Positions 46,401 to 56,851 of a stretch of DNA of 64,000 nt are shown one piece after another. A model generated the notes under the pieces. The model was not told where the DNA came from. It saw only the letters and a program-made list of their open reading frames with translations, and searched no databases. Position 1 is the first letter of the stretch; each line of letters starts with the position of its first letter. Source of the stretch: Platycnemis pennipes (lineage: Eukaryota > Arthropoda > Insecta > Odonata > Platycnemididae); contig OW121851.1 in the NCBI GenBank assembly GCA_933228895.1, positions 113,419,271-113,483,270 of the forward strand, given 5' to 3'. Made by a program: the position numbers and the translations under genes.

Positions 46401-49400
46401 AATAACATTTAACACATCAATTTCAATTCTATTATTCAAGGTGTCCAAAATTTGAGGTATTCAAATATTTGAGTTAAGATTAATTATTTGAATTTAAGAA
46501 ATCTCCTGCTCAACCTATCTCTAACTAGAACTAAATCACAAATGTAAAAAAATGTAAAAATTAGGAATATTCTTAGCACAAACAATATCAGGCCGGAGGC
46601 CACTAAACACAGAAATGTTTCTCACCCACTTCAGCTTTTCTAACTGAATACAGACAATGAAAGAAAACTAAGCTAAGAATAGCATGTTACAAAGTTGAGG
46701 AAGGATTATGTGCTGGGCATGCTGGATAAGGTACTGCTGAAAGTGATGCACAAAAGAATAAGTTATGAGCATTCAACCAATGTGAAATAAAATAACACAT
46801 ACTTTTTTTTACCATGTGGGACATGAATGGGAAGTCACACACAAGTGAAAATACTAGAATAACGAAGTCAATGCAGTTGAATGGCCCTCTCACAAACTAT
46901 TCTGATCAGTGATGACAGACGTGATAACATAAAATGGATAAAACAAAAAACACAAACCTGGATCCATTGCATCTCCATCCATAGTCACCGATCGAAGCAA
47001 TATCCTGGGATGGAAAGCCACTTTGGAGGCAGTGTCTGTGTCTTTGCATATCAGTGAATTACCAAATGCCCACTGAATAGCCGGGGATACATTGGAATCA
47101 AATTCCAACAGCGGCAAGGCAGCCCAAACTTTGTCAGCACCGACCTACAAACAAAAAGTTCAACATTAAAGACAGAAACAGACCTAAAAGTAATACCCCT
47201 ACTGCCCTCAACAAATTCAGGCAACATATGCTGAAATGAAACCCTGGAAACAACTTATTACTTTTTTTTGTTAAGAGAATGTGCTTTGATACTTGTAGTG
47301 TACTGACTTGTAAAACTTATGCTACCAGTACATCATATAATGTCAACCAACACTACTCAAATCCATGCCTAGGGATCATATTTGTACATCAACCAATTTT
47401 TAGTTACCTCATCATCACATAACCTTGGAAGATAATTTTATACATTTTCTTTGCCTCTTGATAGCATTAATGGGAGTTCTAAGCCCCAGAATTTGAAATG
47501 TCATCATGGACTGAACCAGGGAATGTGTGTATAGGAAATGGCATGGAAAGCTGTTTTTTTTAGATAATTCCCATGCATTTTAATGAGTTTCCGTTTTTGG
47601 CAAGTCCTGGTGCTGGAGAGCTCAGCTGTCCAAGTCATTCTTGAACTAAACGTAAACAAATGGGAGATATCTTTGGTTTTGCAAGTCCAAAGAGTTTGTA
47701 ATTTGACGTTTCCCAGCTATCTGATCGCAGAGATACCCTACAGAAACCATGATTGATTCACGACGTTTTCTAGCTCGCTGAACCTCAGGATTCCTTCCAT
47801 GTATCACCCAATAACTGGCCCTTGCGGGACCTTGTGAGGATGGTGGATGAGCTCTGCTTTCCCCAGGCATGGCTGGAGGTAATGCCGGGACTGCCATGGG
47901 GGAATGGTGTGCGTCCGAATCCCTCCAGTAGTGCTAAGGCAGGCCGTCCTGCACCACTGCAGGGGCATAAGGTAGTGACAGATGTAGAGCATAAACCCAA
48001 AGTAGTGAATCTTTCTTTAGATATCATCACTCAGCTGCATTGTCTTTTCGACAGCCACTGTGATAAAGCCAGTGATGAGAAAACAAATGCCAACGAAATT
48101 ATGTCTTCATTACTGTTTTTATTAACTTTTCTTGGAATTAATTCTTTTCACATTTCAAGAAATCCAAGTATTTGTGTTCTGCCTACCTTTCTATAGCTTT
48201 ACTACATCGAGAAATACTTTCAATAAAAGATAATGTGGGACGTTTAACAACTTTGTGCCTCTACATAACATTAGTGCATTACAACTGCATTGTACATTAG
48301 CATAACATTATTGATATGTTAGGATTCCTACTTAGAACTGAGAGAGCTTCTTTATTTGTATTTCTATGAAAATATCCCACTTAGAATATAATTGTGACCA
48401 GCTTATGTTAACATTTCACGGACACCTCAATACGCAAGTGCCAATCATGAGGATCCTATTTTACATGACCTATCTGGGACCAATGTCCTCTCAGGACTCA
48501 GAAATCTTATTAATTTAGTAACCTTGGACTGCACCAAAAAGGGAGTGAAACATACTACAGAAGAACCTCTATTTTACGAAGTTGAAGGGACCCAAAAATT
48601 TGAGCTTAGTAAATCAGAGGGTTTGTAAATTGGAGGTTATCTTCCACTAACTCCTCTGTCTACGTAACTGATGTGTCACCAAAACCAGCTGATCTCCAAC
48701 AGTAGGAAATAGTTTTTGCGGTGACACTGTCCCATGCTCTGGCAACACCTCGTACAGCATGGAGCAACGTCCATGGAGGCATATCATACACATAAGAGGC
48801 TTGATCTGCGACAAATGTACGTCTACTAAAACTCTGCTGACAGGAATGCGAGTATACTTTCAATGCAATTAAACACTATGCTGTACTAAACTTGTCAAGT
48901 AGTTATGTTAGGGTTGAAATCAAACTAATTTCTATGACAAATAGTAGTCATCTGCTCATTCTGGGAAAAAAACAACAGATATTACGTGAAATTCTCTGTG
49001 TGCAGTGTATCTGCATCAAATTGAAAGGATTTAAAAATTAGACCTCAATTGTATTGATTCGCTGTATAGCATAGGCATTATTCCTAAGGCTAGGAGACTC
49101 ACTTCAGTGAAAGTGAATGAAACTCTCAGCCATGAAATCCAAAACAAAATTGTAAATATTTTTCTACAAATTTATAATGGTATGAACTTGGCTGCTGCAA
49201 CTGAACTAAGTTAATTAGCTGTTCAGTTGGTAGATCTCAAAATAAGGGGAATAAGAGAATTAATTCATCCCGCGGAGCATTTGCAGTTATGCATTAATTA
49301 ACGAAAGAGGTATATTTAGTGCTAGTCGATTTGTGTTTAAAGAAACCATTTAAACATGGGAAAGCCCGGGATGCATTCTAACTAGGAGATTTCAAGGCAA

Positions 49401-52400
49401 AGGTCCAATTGACCCAGTATATTTCAGTGAAAAGACCAGGAAATGCCCTTTTTGAAGAAAGCGTATCGTTTGAAATACCTTCAATAATATTGTGCAGCTG
49501 ATGAAAGTCAATTTTTGAACATCATTCGAGTTAATTTGAAATACCCCCTTTTTTAATGTGTGTTCTACAGTGCTGACATCTAGCGGTGATTTGTGAGAAC
49601 TATTTGCTCGCGGGTACAGTATGTCGGAATCGCAAATTCTTACCTAACGATGTAAAACACTTCTAATGAAAAATTAAATATTCAAAATGCATCAAGATTT
49701 GAATATAAGCAATTTATTATTACAAAGTTAGTATTTTTTAATTAAACTAAGTTCCTCAACAGCTGCAGCAAAGAACTTCCTACGGGAATGCTACTTTCAA
49801 GTGAAAGGCTGAACCAAGTTCTGAATTGGGGTTGCGGCGGCTATCTTAAAGCTAATTTTAAATAATTCCATAGAAAATATGGATCCTTTGTGACGACGAG
49901 TTAGGTATTCGCAATACACAAAATGATAGAAAAGGAATAGAAATTACCAAGCACTAGTCCGCTTATTTTATGAACTGGGGCATTGTTTACAAGAAGTAGG
50001 CGTTGTGCCATGCGTCTTTGAACATTTTTTCCTTGGATCATATAATTAGGGTTGAATTGCGATTTGGATGATCAGTCTCTGGGATTTTTGCTAGTCTAAG
50101 CACGTCAAAAAGCACGATGCTCACATTCGATTTTTCCTCATTTACCCATATAAAATACTTGGGCCGAGGGCCCTCTCAACATGACCGACCTGCTTCAGCT
50201 GCTCCTGTCACAGTAACCAGCGATCGTTATTCCATTGTACTAAATTCAGTGCTACAAAATCATTTCTAAAACTTCGTAAAACAGGGGTCAGTCACTCCTA
50301 GGGACCGGCCTCTCACTTCGTAAATCAGTAAAATGGAGGTTTCGTAAAATAGAGGTCATTTTACATGGTTTTCCTATATACATAGATCGGGACTGGCGGA
50401 ATGGTTCATAAATTGGTGTCATTTCATAAATTAGAGGTTCATAAAAAAGAGGTTCTACTGTACATGCATTGTCATCTAAAGCAAAAGGAGAAAATTTTCT
50501 GAGAAAGAAGAGATGACCTTGTGCATGCCACTCAAGAGATGCCTATGCCTTGGTTAGTAGACACAAGAGGCCAACCCCAAGAAGCAAAAGATGAAATAAA
50601 GAAATGACACTGAAAATCTGAAATAACACTATAATAAACATTAAATAAAAAAGTAAAGAAATAAATAACGTCTCACAAGAAAAACAGATATGAAGGATCT
50701 GAAGACTTCCCTCAACTACAGCAAAACCGTTGATTTTGAAAACTTATTTCCAGTAATTTCCAGATTCAAAGGTAAAAATAATATGTACTCTCCACTCCAT
50801 AATGAAAAGCCATTGGGTAAATATGTCATCTTAGTGAGATCAAATTGAACAAGGAAAACCAGTAATTTGAGATAGCATGCAAGAAATGAGGGCAACCTGT
50901 CAACAACATTAGACTGAGTGGGAGAGGTGCTGGTAATAAAAATAGAAATATGGAAAGAATAACCAATGCCAGTAGGTGCCACCTCTTTATTAAACATTCA
51001 GAGAAACTATAGGCTTAACATTTCAACCACATTATGCCGATCAATTCCTCCACAAAAGACAGATCTAAAATATCCTCCCACTTGGAATCTAAGAATTATA
51101 CACAAAGAAGTCTGTGTTACCACTTACCAAATTCTGTGCAAAGGCCAGCTTGTCAGCAGGTATATTGCTGCCTCGTATTTTATTGAGAGGAACAAATGTA
51201 ACTCTGGACTGCAAATTTCCCTTCTGAAGAAGCTTCTGACCAGTTTGCTCATTGTCAACCACTACATTATATAACTGCAATGAAATACAACAAGAAATGA
51301 ACGCCTTCATAAAATGATTGCTCTGGCATGCTGCAAAGAAAAATGTTTAAATACTTCATTCCAAAATTATCATAGAAACTATTCTTCCAAGTAAACAATA
51401 ACAACAACAGTATTTTTTCCTAAATTTGTGAACAAAAACAAACTTAGGGCCAGTGATTTACTTCATTTATATTTTTCAGTGCTTTATTTAACCCCACTTT
51501 CATGAATCTGATAATAGCATGTTTAGTCTAGACTTGGTTGACCTTTTATAAATTTTCTTAGAGATGTAGGAAAATATTCCCATTCCACCAGAACAATCAC
51601 TAAACATCTACTATGTATATACAAATGGCACTTTGAACATGTAATTTGTTACTCAACCAATACATCATTCCAGGAGAGGATGTGTAGTGCATATTATAAT
51701 GTATTTACTTGCACAACAGTTGCTCTTAAAAGGAAAACCAGAGACATATTCTTCAAACAACTAACTTATCTGTCAAGCATTACCTCTATCTTACTTCGGC
51801 AATTTTTTCCACAATAACAAAAATCTATTTCACTTTGGTCCAACAACCACGTTTCATTATTTTTTAATTCTGAAATTGCATACATTGTTGCATATATTTG
51901 GGATATCCTTTTGTACACGACTACCATCTTTGCTTCATAAAAACAAATGTCTGTAGATTGGAATTAGATAAAAAGGGTAACCACAGCTTCTCACCAGGAC
52001 CAGAAACAGTGATATTTTAAATGAACACTTACCCTTCCTCCAGCCACAGTTTCCAAGGCATTAGCAAAGGCAGGGTTTTTAATCTTTATTAACTGGCAGA
52101 GAAGCCCCTTGACCCTTGAGCGATCAAAATTGGGCTCTGGATCTGTATATTGGAAGCGCAAAGAATACCTAAAAAAGTGAAAAGTTTTCGTTTGGTACAA
52201 TTGACATAACTAAGACAGAAAGAATACAACATTGAATGACACACAATAACACAAAAGAACAAAACAACCCTAGTGTGATTTTTAGACTTTAGTTTCTCCA
52301 ACAGATCCTAAACGAGGCCTTAAGGAAAAAAGCTCAATAACGAAAAACCAGATGAAGTTTCTCTTACCTTGACTCAATAATCTCAGCCTTCTCAGCAGCC

Positions 52401-55400
52401 TGCTGTATTTCTGTTCTCAGCCTCCTTCTGCTATCTTCCAGTTCCTCATCTCTCCCTTCCTAAAATATAAATATTACTTCAGATTCCCATCAAAACCCTG
52501 TGACAATATGTGATTTGAGATCTTCCTGCGCATGGGATACCAATAAAAACCTTAAAATTCAATAAAATATTTAATGTTGCAAACATGACCATGACATAAA
52601 TCAATGATGCCGATGCAGGCAAGCCTAAAATAGAATTATTAATGCAGAAGAAAATTCTGAAATACATATGAACGATGGGTGTTGGCAACCACTTGGGAAA
52701 GTTAGATAGAAAAACATGAAAAATAGGAGAACTATCTTTCTTTTCCCTGAAATGTTTTAATTCAAATCATACAAAATGCAGTCTACATAAACAACATTTA
52801 AATCAAGTCTTTTCATTATTCTTCAATACTTTGCTAGATAATTGACAACAAGGAAACATTGCCAGGCTGGATATTTGATTTTTTAATCATTTTCTCCCTG
52901 ATATGCCAATTCATCAACAGTGTTATCATGAGGCAGCCAGGAAATCAGGCATTGAAGAGTCTGAAGTACAAAAATAGTGACAAGAAGAAGTGGTTTATAG
53001 TGTTTGCATTACAAAAAATATATCATGAGGGACAAGAGAAGCTTCTGGACAGAGCTTGAAAGATCACTTCTCAAATGGGTTCTAGGGCTATTTTACACGG
53101 TGGTTGAAGTGCACAGTCTGTTGCAGGAACATTAATGAGAGGAAAATTGCTCCTCGTAAGTGACAACTTGCGAGGAAAAACTGTACAAATGCATGCATGG
53201 TAGAGCATGTTCTTCTCCGATACAAGCATTCCTGCAATGGCGTTTACTCGGAACCGAAATCGCAATTTTGTACACGAAATTGTTAGATGGAAACGGAAAA
53301 AGAATTTTAGTGAAAAAATTTATCTTCTAGCCACAACCATTCACTCATAAATCAAAAATTAAAATAAGCAAAAGGTGACGCCCACCGAAAAAGCTGCTGT
53401 GATAACATTGATGTCATTTTCCTCCCGTCCTTGACTGCTCTTATGGGAAGGGAAGGGAGTGGAGGGGGATTCTCGGAAGGTCTGCTCGCACAGATCCCGT
53501 CGAAATCGAAATAATATGAAAAGGTTGGCCAATAGAAGAATCAAGTGGAAGGCTGCGTCAAACCAATCGTAGGATTGTTGACCGATGATGATGAAAGAAT
53601 AGCCAATCCCAGAAAGAGAATTTTGAGTCCTTGGTAACAGGAATAAACCTTTTTTTAGATGGTGAAAAATTTTCTTGTTAAAAGAGAAGAGGACAATAAA
53701 AATTCGGCAATAAAATAAAAATATGGTAAACGACCCCATTTTCAATTTTTCTTCCCACTGGATAGTGCAGAAGTAACACAAGTACAAATGACAATGAGAT
53801 CTCAATGAGGTTCCAACATAGGTGTTGACAACTAAGATGGGTGTTTTCGTTTGCACTTCAATGCATCTCTCATGCATCTTTCAGTGGTGCATTAAGTGCA
53901 ATAACCATGAGCTTGGCGATGTGGAATCTAGAATTTCCCAAGTGAGAGAGAGGCCCCAATCTCACTAACTTTTCCCACAGTCATGAGTCTGCTGTGCAAA
54001 ATGTGGGCTAGAGGTCCCACCAATTTGTTTAGAATATGGTTTAGAAATACATATATTTTATTGGGGTCCTTGAAATTATGTATCTTTCATAAAATTACAC
54101 CTTTTATTTGAAAATTGCACTCATTTATTATTATATACCAACTGAAAGTTTTTTTTATTTTCCATTGCTTAGCATACTAAGTTGAATTTTGCATTGGACT
54201 TAAGAATTTTTAATTGGACTTGTAGATAAAGTGCCCTTTTTTCGATGAAAAAATATGACAATTATATTGCTTCGTTCACATCGAAATGCCACTTGATCAA
54301 TCCTGACAGTATATAGTAAATTAATGGCACTATGCTACTGGAATATTGCGCTGATGACTGCATTGCATAAAGCTGTCAAGCATTCATACTTGAAATTTAC
54401 TAGGTCATGAACTTTTGCAGAACATTGCTGTAACAAATGGCACATCAACTTTGGCAGTTTCAATGAGCATATAAAGTAGCATATGATGAAGCCTTTCCTC
54501 GCAAATCATCACTTTATGCAGAGCAGTTTTTCCTGCACAAGTGTTCTCACAACAGCATGAGAAAATTCACTGTCCCCATAAAATGACCTATGGTTTTTAT
54601 AGATTCTGATTTTTTTACTAGAAAATGAAAAGTTTGCAAAAAATGGTTTCAGACTAATTTATTTTCATAATATATACTCTTTATAAATACTGTATATATA
54701 GAATCTTCAAGTGAATTGGAAGTTTATCTTCTTTCTGTTGCATAACGCACATTGTAGAATTTTTTGTTGAATGGACTTTTGATGCAGATAACACGGGCAT
54801 TAATAATGGGAAAACACAACATTAAGAAGAGTATAATTTCAGTTTCATCAAGGTTCATGCATCCTCAAGGCTTGTTATTTTCACAAGTCCAAAAACTAAT
54901 GTTGTTTTTAAGGTAAAATTTTCAAAATTCATGATACTTTATAAGATGACAACAATAGAAGAAGCTATTCCAACAGCACATACTTTGTAATTAAGAGCAG
55001 TCAGCTGATCCTCCAGCCTTCGAATCTCCTTTTTCAGCCCTTCAACTTTAGCAATATCCTTTTTGTATCCTTCCGCTGTCGTAGAGAGCTCCTTCACTTT
55101 TCGCTTGAGTTCATCCTCTGAATACTTGAGCTGCATGGCACACTTCTTGGCTTCCGTTTGAGCAGTTGATATGGAATTTCTCACAGCTAAGGAAAATCAG
55201 GAATTTAAAGTAAAACAAAATATATGAATGAGGTATTTTCATAGGTATTTTTTAGGGATGTATGAATACTGCCCGTGGAATTTATCTGATATTCTTACAT
55301 GATCAGTGACTTGAATAACACAGCTGAACTAATTAAGGATTATATATATCACATTAGGCTAATTAGCACAGCAAGGGATGTAATCCACCCACCAATAACT

Positions 55401-55582
55401 TGCTCAGCAAGTGTTGCCTCCTCCCCATCGTCATTGGCCATCAATCCAGTGCTGACAGCCTGAAACCGTCTTTGGGCAGCAGCAAGTGCATCTTTGTCAG
55501 CCTGGACGGCAGCTTTCAAACCAGCAAATGAAGCTTCCAACTTTTCAAGCTCCTTCAGCTTTCCAGCTAAAGCAGCTTCATC
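31251..55582 (-). CDS. SMC2: SMC2, condensin subunit, 16 visible coding exons (5' end missing)
   Basis: SMC2 is the ATPase which, with SMC4 and non-SMC subunits, forms condensin and compacts mitotic chromosomes. Sixteen exons with GT-AG borders join in consistent phase into 2586 nt, 861 residues plus stop. In order they encode coiled coil ([12 protein letters not shown], then ATLAEQVI), the hinge ([54 protein letters not shown]), the returning coiled coil with a conserved core ([19 protein letters not shown]), and the C-terminal head with signature LSGGQRS and Walker [13 protein letters not shown]. Vertebrate SMC2 is about 1200 residues, so roughly 330 N-terminal residues including Walker A are absent. 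They probably lie to the right of the window, since I could not find them up to 64000. LSHTENIG and the C-terminal half favour SMC2 over other SMC proteins. Coding sequence is about a tenth of the visible gene. No frameshift or internal stop is seen. Confidence 0.95.
31580..31789 (-). CDS. SMC2: SMC2 exon with ABC signature and Walker B
   Basis: 210 nt, phase 0, 70 codons. It carries the ABC signature [17 protein letters not shown] at about residues 17-33 of the exon, then Walker B and D-loop in [16 protein letters not shown]. The aspartate and glutamate of DE, which coordinate Mg-ATP and activate water, are intact, so the visible head half is not degenerate. Confidence 0.95.
32554..32652 (-). 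CDS. SMC2: SMC2 exon before the C-terminal head
   Basis: 99 nt, phase 0. Encodes [20 protein letters not shown] and [12 protein letters not shown], the conserved stretch that leads from the coiled coil into the C-terminal ATPase head. Confidence 0.92.
33314..33506. mobile_element. Penelope-type inverted repeat hairpin in SMC2 intron
   Basis: Arms 33314-33377 and 33438-33506 face each other with roughly four fifths identity by eye. The inner ends carry GTTGAAACTGGTAGA (minus strand) and GTTGAAACCGGTAGAC (plus strand), preceded by a TAATGA stretch. The element ends are GTGAATGCTTGG and CTAAGCATTCAC. The layout matches the hairpins at 15.8, 17.8 and 37.0 kb. No coding sequence. Confidence 0.55.
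33724..34748 (+). mobile_element. mariner element with both terminal repeats, in SMC2 intron
   Basis: Ends CGAGGGATGACCAGAAAGTA and TACTTTCTAGATGTGCCTCA are inverted repeats (sharing AGAAAGTAAGAATACAA inward) with TA on both sides (33722-33723 and 34749-34750). Transposase remnants follow in order: the helix-turn-helix region with [10 protein letters not shown] and [15 protein letters not shown], then VTGDETW at 34362-34383 carrying the first catalytic Asp, then [20 protein letters not shown]. The region of the last catalytic Asp is missing, and stops and shifts are present. At 1.03 kb it is shorter than the usual 1.3 kb. Confidence 0.88.
35107..35223 (-). CDS. SMC2: SMC2 exon, distal C-terminal coiled coil
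   Basis: 117 nt, phase 0, 39 codons: [20 protein letters not shown] then [18 protein letters not shown]. Highly charged helix joining the head; the ending W is conserved in SMC2. Confidence 0.9.
35371..35571 (-). CDS. SMC2: SMC2 exon, C-terminal coiled coil with FGQ motif
   Basis: 201 nt, phase 0, 67 codons. Includes [20 protein letters not shown] and [14 protein letters not shown], both recognisable SMC2 blocks near the base of the coiled coil. Confidence 0.92.
35744..35938 (-). CDS. SMC2: SMC2 exon, C-terminal coiled coil
   Basis: 195 nt, phase 0, 65 codons, including [20 protein letters not shown] and [16 protein letters not shown]. Almost purely heptad-like charged helix. Confidence 0.9.
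36595..36738 (-). CDS. SMC2: SMC2 exon, C-terminal coiled coil
   Basis: 144 nt, phase 0, 48 codons: [19 protein letters not shown] then [19 protein letters not shown]. Coiled coil; weakly conserved in sequence but the splice phases fit both neighbours. Confidence 0.85.
36965..37042. ncRNA. Paired hammerhead-ribozyme-like motifs (Penelope terminal repeats)
   Basis: Two opposed motifs. Minus strand: CTGATGA (37002-36996), then GACAC-TAT-GTGTC (36994-36982), a perfect 5-bp stem II, then GAAA, then TATCATCGTCGGT. Plus strand: CTGATGA at 37009-37015, a degenerate stem II, GAAA at 37030-37033, the palindrome ACCTAGGT, and GTCG with the expected cleavage site after GTC (37041). CTGANGA, stem II and GAAA form the core of hammerhead ribozymes; the tiny palindromic stem III is typical of Penelope-like elements, where such ribozymes are thought to act as dimers. 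It lies in an SMC2 intron. Confidence 0.65.
37165..40185. mobile_element. hAT-superfamily element, 3.0 kb, in SMC2 intron
   Basis: Begins TAGGGATGTGCGAGTA and ends TACTCGCACATCCCTA, perfect 16-bp inverted repeats, flanked by the identical octamer GTAATAAT (37157-37164 and 40186-40193), the 8-bp duplication of hAT elements. Subterminal regions repeat ACTCG/CGAGT motifs many times, as binding sites of hAT transposases often do. A 24-bp tandem triplet lies at 39899-39970. No transposase frame is visible, so it is probably non-autonomous. The right 1.1 kb matches, inverted, the partial copy at 62915-64000. Confidence 0.92.
39899..39970 (+). repeat. Three tandem 24-bp units within the hAT element
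   Basis: Units start at 39899, 39923 and 39947 and follow the pattern CRTTCACGSWAAYGTAMATG with small differences. The same triplet occurs inverted at about 63140-63212 in the second copy of the element, so it is part of the family. Confidence 0.85.
40194..40480 (+). mobile_element. RTE-family 3' end fragment in SMC2 intron
   Basis: Reads [18 protein letters not shown] then [20 protein letters not shown], matching the RTE C-terminus at 1100-1230. It ends TCAAACCAATCTAAGGATAG followed by a short TGA-rich tail. It begins exactly at the hAT target duplication, so the hAT may have jumped into the 5' edge of this older fragment. Confidence 0.75.
40545..40738 (-). CDS. SMC2: SMC2 exon, C-terminal coiled coil, GC-rich
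   Basis: 194 nt; the first two bases complete an Asp codon begun in the previous exon. Encodes [19 protein letters not shown] and [18 protein letters not shown]. It is noticeably richer in G and C than the neighbouring exons and introns. The intron on its 3' side is the one filled by the 3-kb hAT element. Confidence 0.88.
40739..41537. other. SMC2 intron, no further feature seen
   Basis: AT-rich intron sequence between the GC-rich exon and the SINE. No recognisable repeat. Confidence 0.4.
41538..41876 (+). mobile_element. tRNA-derived SINE, family 1, copy in SMC2 intron
   Basis: Same boundaries as 3476-3800: starts GGATTGGGTTGGTGTGG, with A-box-like TGGTGGCTAGAGTACTGG and B-box-like GAGTTCAATTCCC (one change from the canonical GGTTCGA). 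It ends CCCCTGAATAACCAATCAAC. It is oriented opposite to SMC2 transcription. Confidence 0.85.
41877..42804. other. SMC2 intron, no feature seen
   Basis: No gene or clear repeat between the SINE and the hAT-like MITE. Confidence 0.35.
42805..43333. mobile_element. hAT-like MITE, 529 bp, with perfect 8-bp duplication
   Basis: Left end TAGAGATGGGTAAATTACC, right end ending TTGCCCATCTCTA; both sides carry the octamer TGCACAAG (42797-42804 and 43334-43341). The terminal regions repeat GGTAATTTACC-like units that can fold on themselves. No coding frame. It is in an SMC2 intron. Confidence 0.9.
43342..44249. other. SMC2 intron, no feature seen
   Basis: No supportable gene or repeat. Confidence 0.35.
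44250..44374 (-). CDS. SMC2: SMC2 exon after the hinge
   Basis: 125 nt; its first base completes an Arg codon and its last base starts the next Asp. Encodes [20 protein letters not shown] then [20 protein letters not shown], the start of the returning coiled coil. Confidence 0.9.
44492..44648 (-). CDS. SMC2: SMC2 exon, end of hinge
   Basis: 157 nt; begins with two bases completing a Gly. GGTVSGGS is the conserved glycine-rich hinge motif, followed by [20 protein letters not shown] and coiled coil ending in VAER. Confidence 0.92.
44649..46957. other. SMC2 intron, no clear feature
   Basis: AT-rich intron of 2.3 kb. I see no repeat ends or coding signal that I would defend. Confidence 0.35.
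46958..47144 (-). CDS. SMC2: SMC2 exon, hinge core
   Basis: 187 nt, phase 0. Encodes [34 protein letters not shown] and [16 protein letters not shown], the second half of the hinge dimerisation domain. Confidence 0.92.
47145..48557. other. SMC2 intron with a GC-rich block
   Basis: The 47640-48020 part is GC-rich and open in several frames on both strands (for example [17 protein letters not shown] on the minus strand). It may be a piece of a dispersed repeat, but I found no second copy in this window. Confidence 0.3.
48558..50460 (-). mobile_element. pogo/Tigger-like element, copy 2, uninterrupted, in SMC2 intron
   Basis: 1903 bp with ends CAGAAGAACCTCTATTTTAC and TAAAAAAGAGGTTCTACTG, both next to TA (48556-48557 and 50461-50462). 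Inverted relative to 26833-30456 and collinear with it except for the insertion there. There is no transposase frame, so the family is non-autonomous. Confidence 0.85.
50463..51127. other. SMC2 intron, no feature seen
   Basis: AT-rich sequence without recognisable repeat ends. Confidence 0.35.
51128..51274 (-). CDS. SMC2: SMC2 exon, hinge
   Basis: 147 nt, phase 0, 49 codons: [19 protein letters not shown] then [16 protein letters not shown]. Conserved hinge block of SMC2. Confidence 0.93.
51275..52032. other. SMC2 intron, no feature seen
   Basis: Ordinary intron sequence between two hinge exons. Confidence 0.4.
52033..52168 (-). CDS. SMC2: SMC2 exon, start of hinge
   Basis: 136 nt; its first base completes an Arg codon. 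Encodes [30 protein letters not shown] and ALETVAGGR, the beginning of the hinge domain. Confidence 0.93.
52368..52459 (-). CDS. SMC2: SMC2 exon, coiled coil before hinge
   Basis: 92 nt, phase 0, ending with two bases of an Arg codon: [18 protein letters not shown] then [12 protein letters not shown]. Low sequence conservation but correct phase and splice sites. Confidence 0.85.
53518..53597 (+). mobile_element. 80-bp RTE 3' tail in SMC2 intron
   Basis: Nearly identical to 1323-1405: AAAAGGTTGGCCAATAGAAG, then GGCTGCGTCAAACCAATCGT, then TTGTTGACCGATGATGATGA. It is an extremely 5'-truncated RTE insertion of the younger-looking subfamily. Confidence 0.85.
53600..54983. other. SMC2 intron, no feature seen
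   Basis: AT-rich; no repeat ends or coding signal recognised. Confidence 0.35.
54984..55186 (-). CDS. SMC2: SMC2 exon, N-terminal coiled coil
   Basis: 203 nt; the first two bases complete an Ala codon. Encodes [20 protein letters not shown] and [14 protein letters not shown]; the STAQTEAK block is typical of SMC2. Confidence 0.92.
55393..55582 (-). CDS. SMC2: SMC2 first visible exon, N-terminal coiled coil
   Basis: 190 nt, phase 0, ending with one base of the next codon. Encodes [36 protein letters not shown] and [10 protein letters not shown]; the QAVS.GL..N.DG.EATLA motif is diagnostic of SMC2. A good acceptor site lies upstream (on the minus strand), so at least one more exon is expected to the right. 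Confidence 0.92.
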
Positions 55583-56851
55583 CTAGAAATTAAACAATTG
55601 ATTATCATATTATAGAACATACATAATTACTGACCGGAAAGAAAAAATTCCTGCCAGAGTGAAATCCATGCTGAGCTAAGGACTTATTGATTCAGGCCCA
55701 AATGAGTCGCAATGACTATTTTGGTTTTCTACATTCTACTTGATTCAAGTACTCAAGCATTTATGAAAATTGAAATGATCATGATATTGTCGTCATAAAA
55801 ATTTCTAATAACATTTCTTCTATAATGTCACTCATAAAAACATTATTAAACTTGTCAATGGTGTTTACTAGGTCCAAATTAATTATTACAGTGGAAGCCC
55901 CATATACCGTGTACGGTACATAGCAGGAAACTCGATATAACGTAGCAAGGAATGGCCTAGGGGCCATTAATTTACTACCCAATGACTTGTATGTAAAATA
56001 AATCGGCAATAACACAAGCAAAAAGTTGCTTGCACTGGGTTCGTTCACCACTGTGGAAAACAAACAGCACATTACGAGTGCACAAGCTTGTACGTATCCT
56101 AAGCATTAAAATTAAAACCAATTTTTACACCAAATGCTCTTCCCAGTGGGCAAGTCTACTTCTACAACAATACAGGAATACCTGTCCGTGTGCATGTGGT
56201 TTCTCGATAGTTAGTGCACTTTTCATTGCTTTTTTGTTATTCTCCCGCTTCTGCTACCAGTTCACTCCGAAAGCCAATTTGATCACAAATCTTCGTACAA
56301 TCTTCAGGTTTTCAAAACTTTTACACACTTTGCCTAAATTTTTTTTTTAATTTGACTTCCAAAAATGCATCATGCACCCTGCAGTCAATACTGTGTCGGC
56401 AGACATGTCAAATTTGCTTGGCATTAAGCCTACTGATGCACAGCACCGAGTATTTCACACATACACCACAACAGCAACAATCCACCTACTTGAATAGCAA
56501 CTTCACTATGAAAAGAACACAGAAGTAAATACTTCCATTGAGAGTTAATAAAATTCCTACTTCCAAATAACATGATGCAATTCCTACGACAATCAATTTT
56601 TACTCAGTTCCGGCTTTTCTTGCATTTCTGCTCATTAGACAATTAGGGAGACACTCTTCCTTTATGGGTTCCTTTCTTAACACATAAGACATCCCACCAT
56701 TGGATGCATGAAAGCATGGCTTTTACAACCAAGTAATGAAAACATGATCAACTTCCAATACTATATAATGTATTCCAATTAATGATAGTGCACATCAACA
56801 CAACAATATTTAATGCATAAGCATGATGCTGGCTGTTCAATATGGCATTAT
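55583..56851. other. Upstream intron of SMC2 or intergenic; no gene seen
   Basis: At 55892 CAGTGGAAGCCCCATATACC resembles a pogo/Tigger end, but no matching end was found. No SMC2 exon recognised. Confidence 0.35.

Noticed and set aside
53085..53300. Possible relative of the foldback MITE at 20.7 kb
   Set aside because: Only the word TTTTACACGG is shared; no inverted ends.
55892..55960. Possible pogo/Tigger-type end (CAGTGGAAGCCCC)
   Set aside because: Single end only, with no TA-flanked partner recognised.
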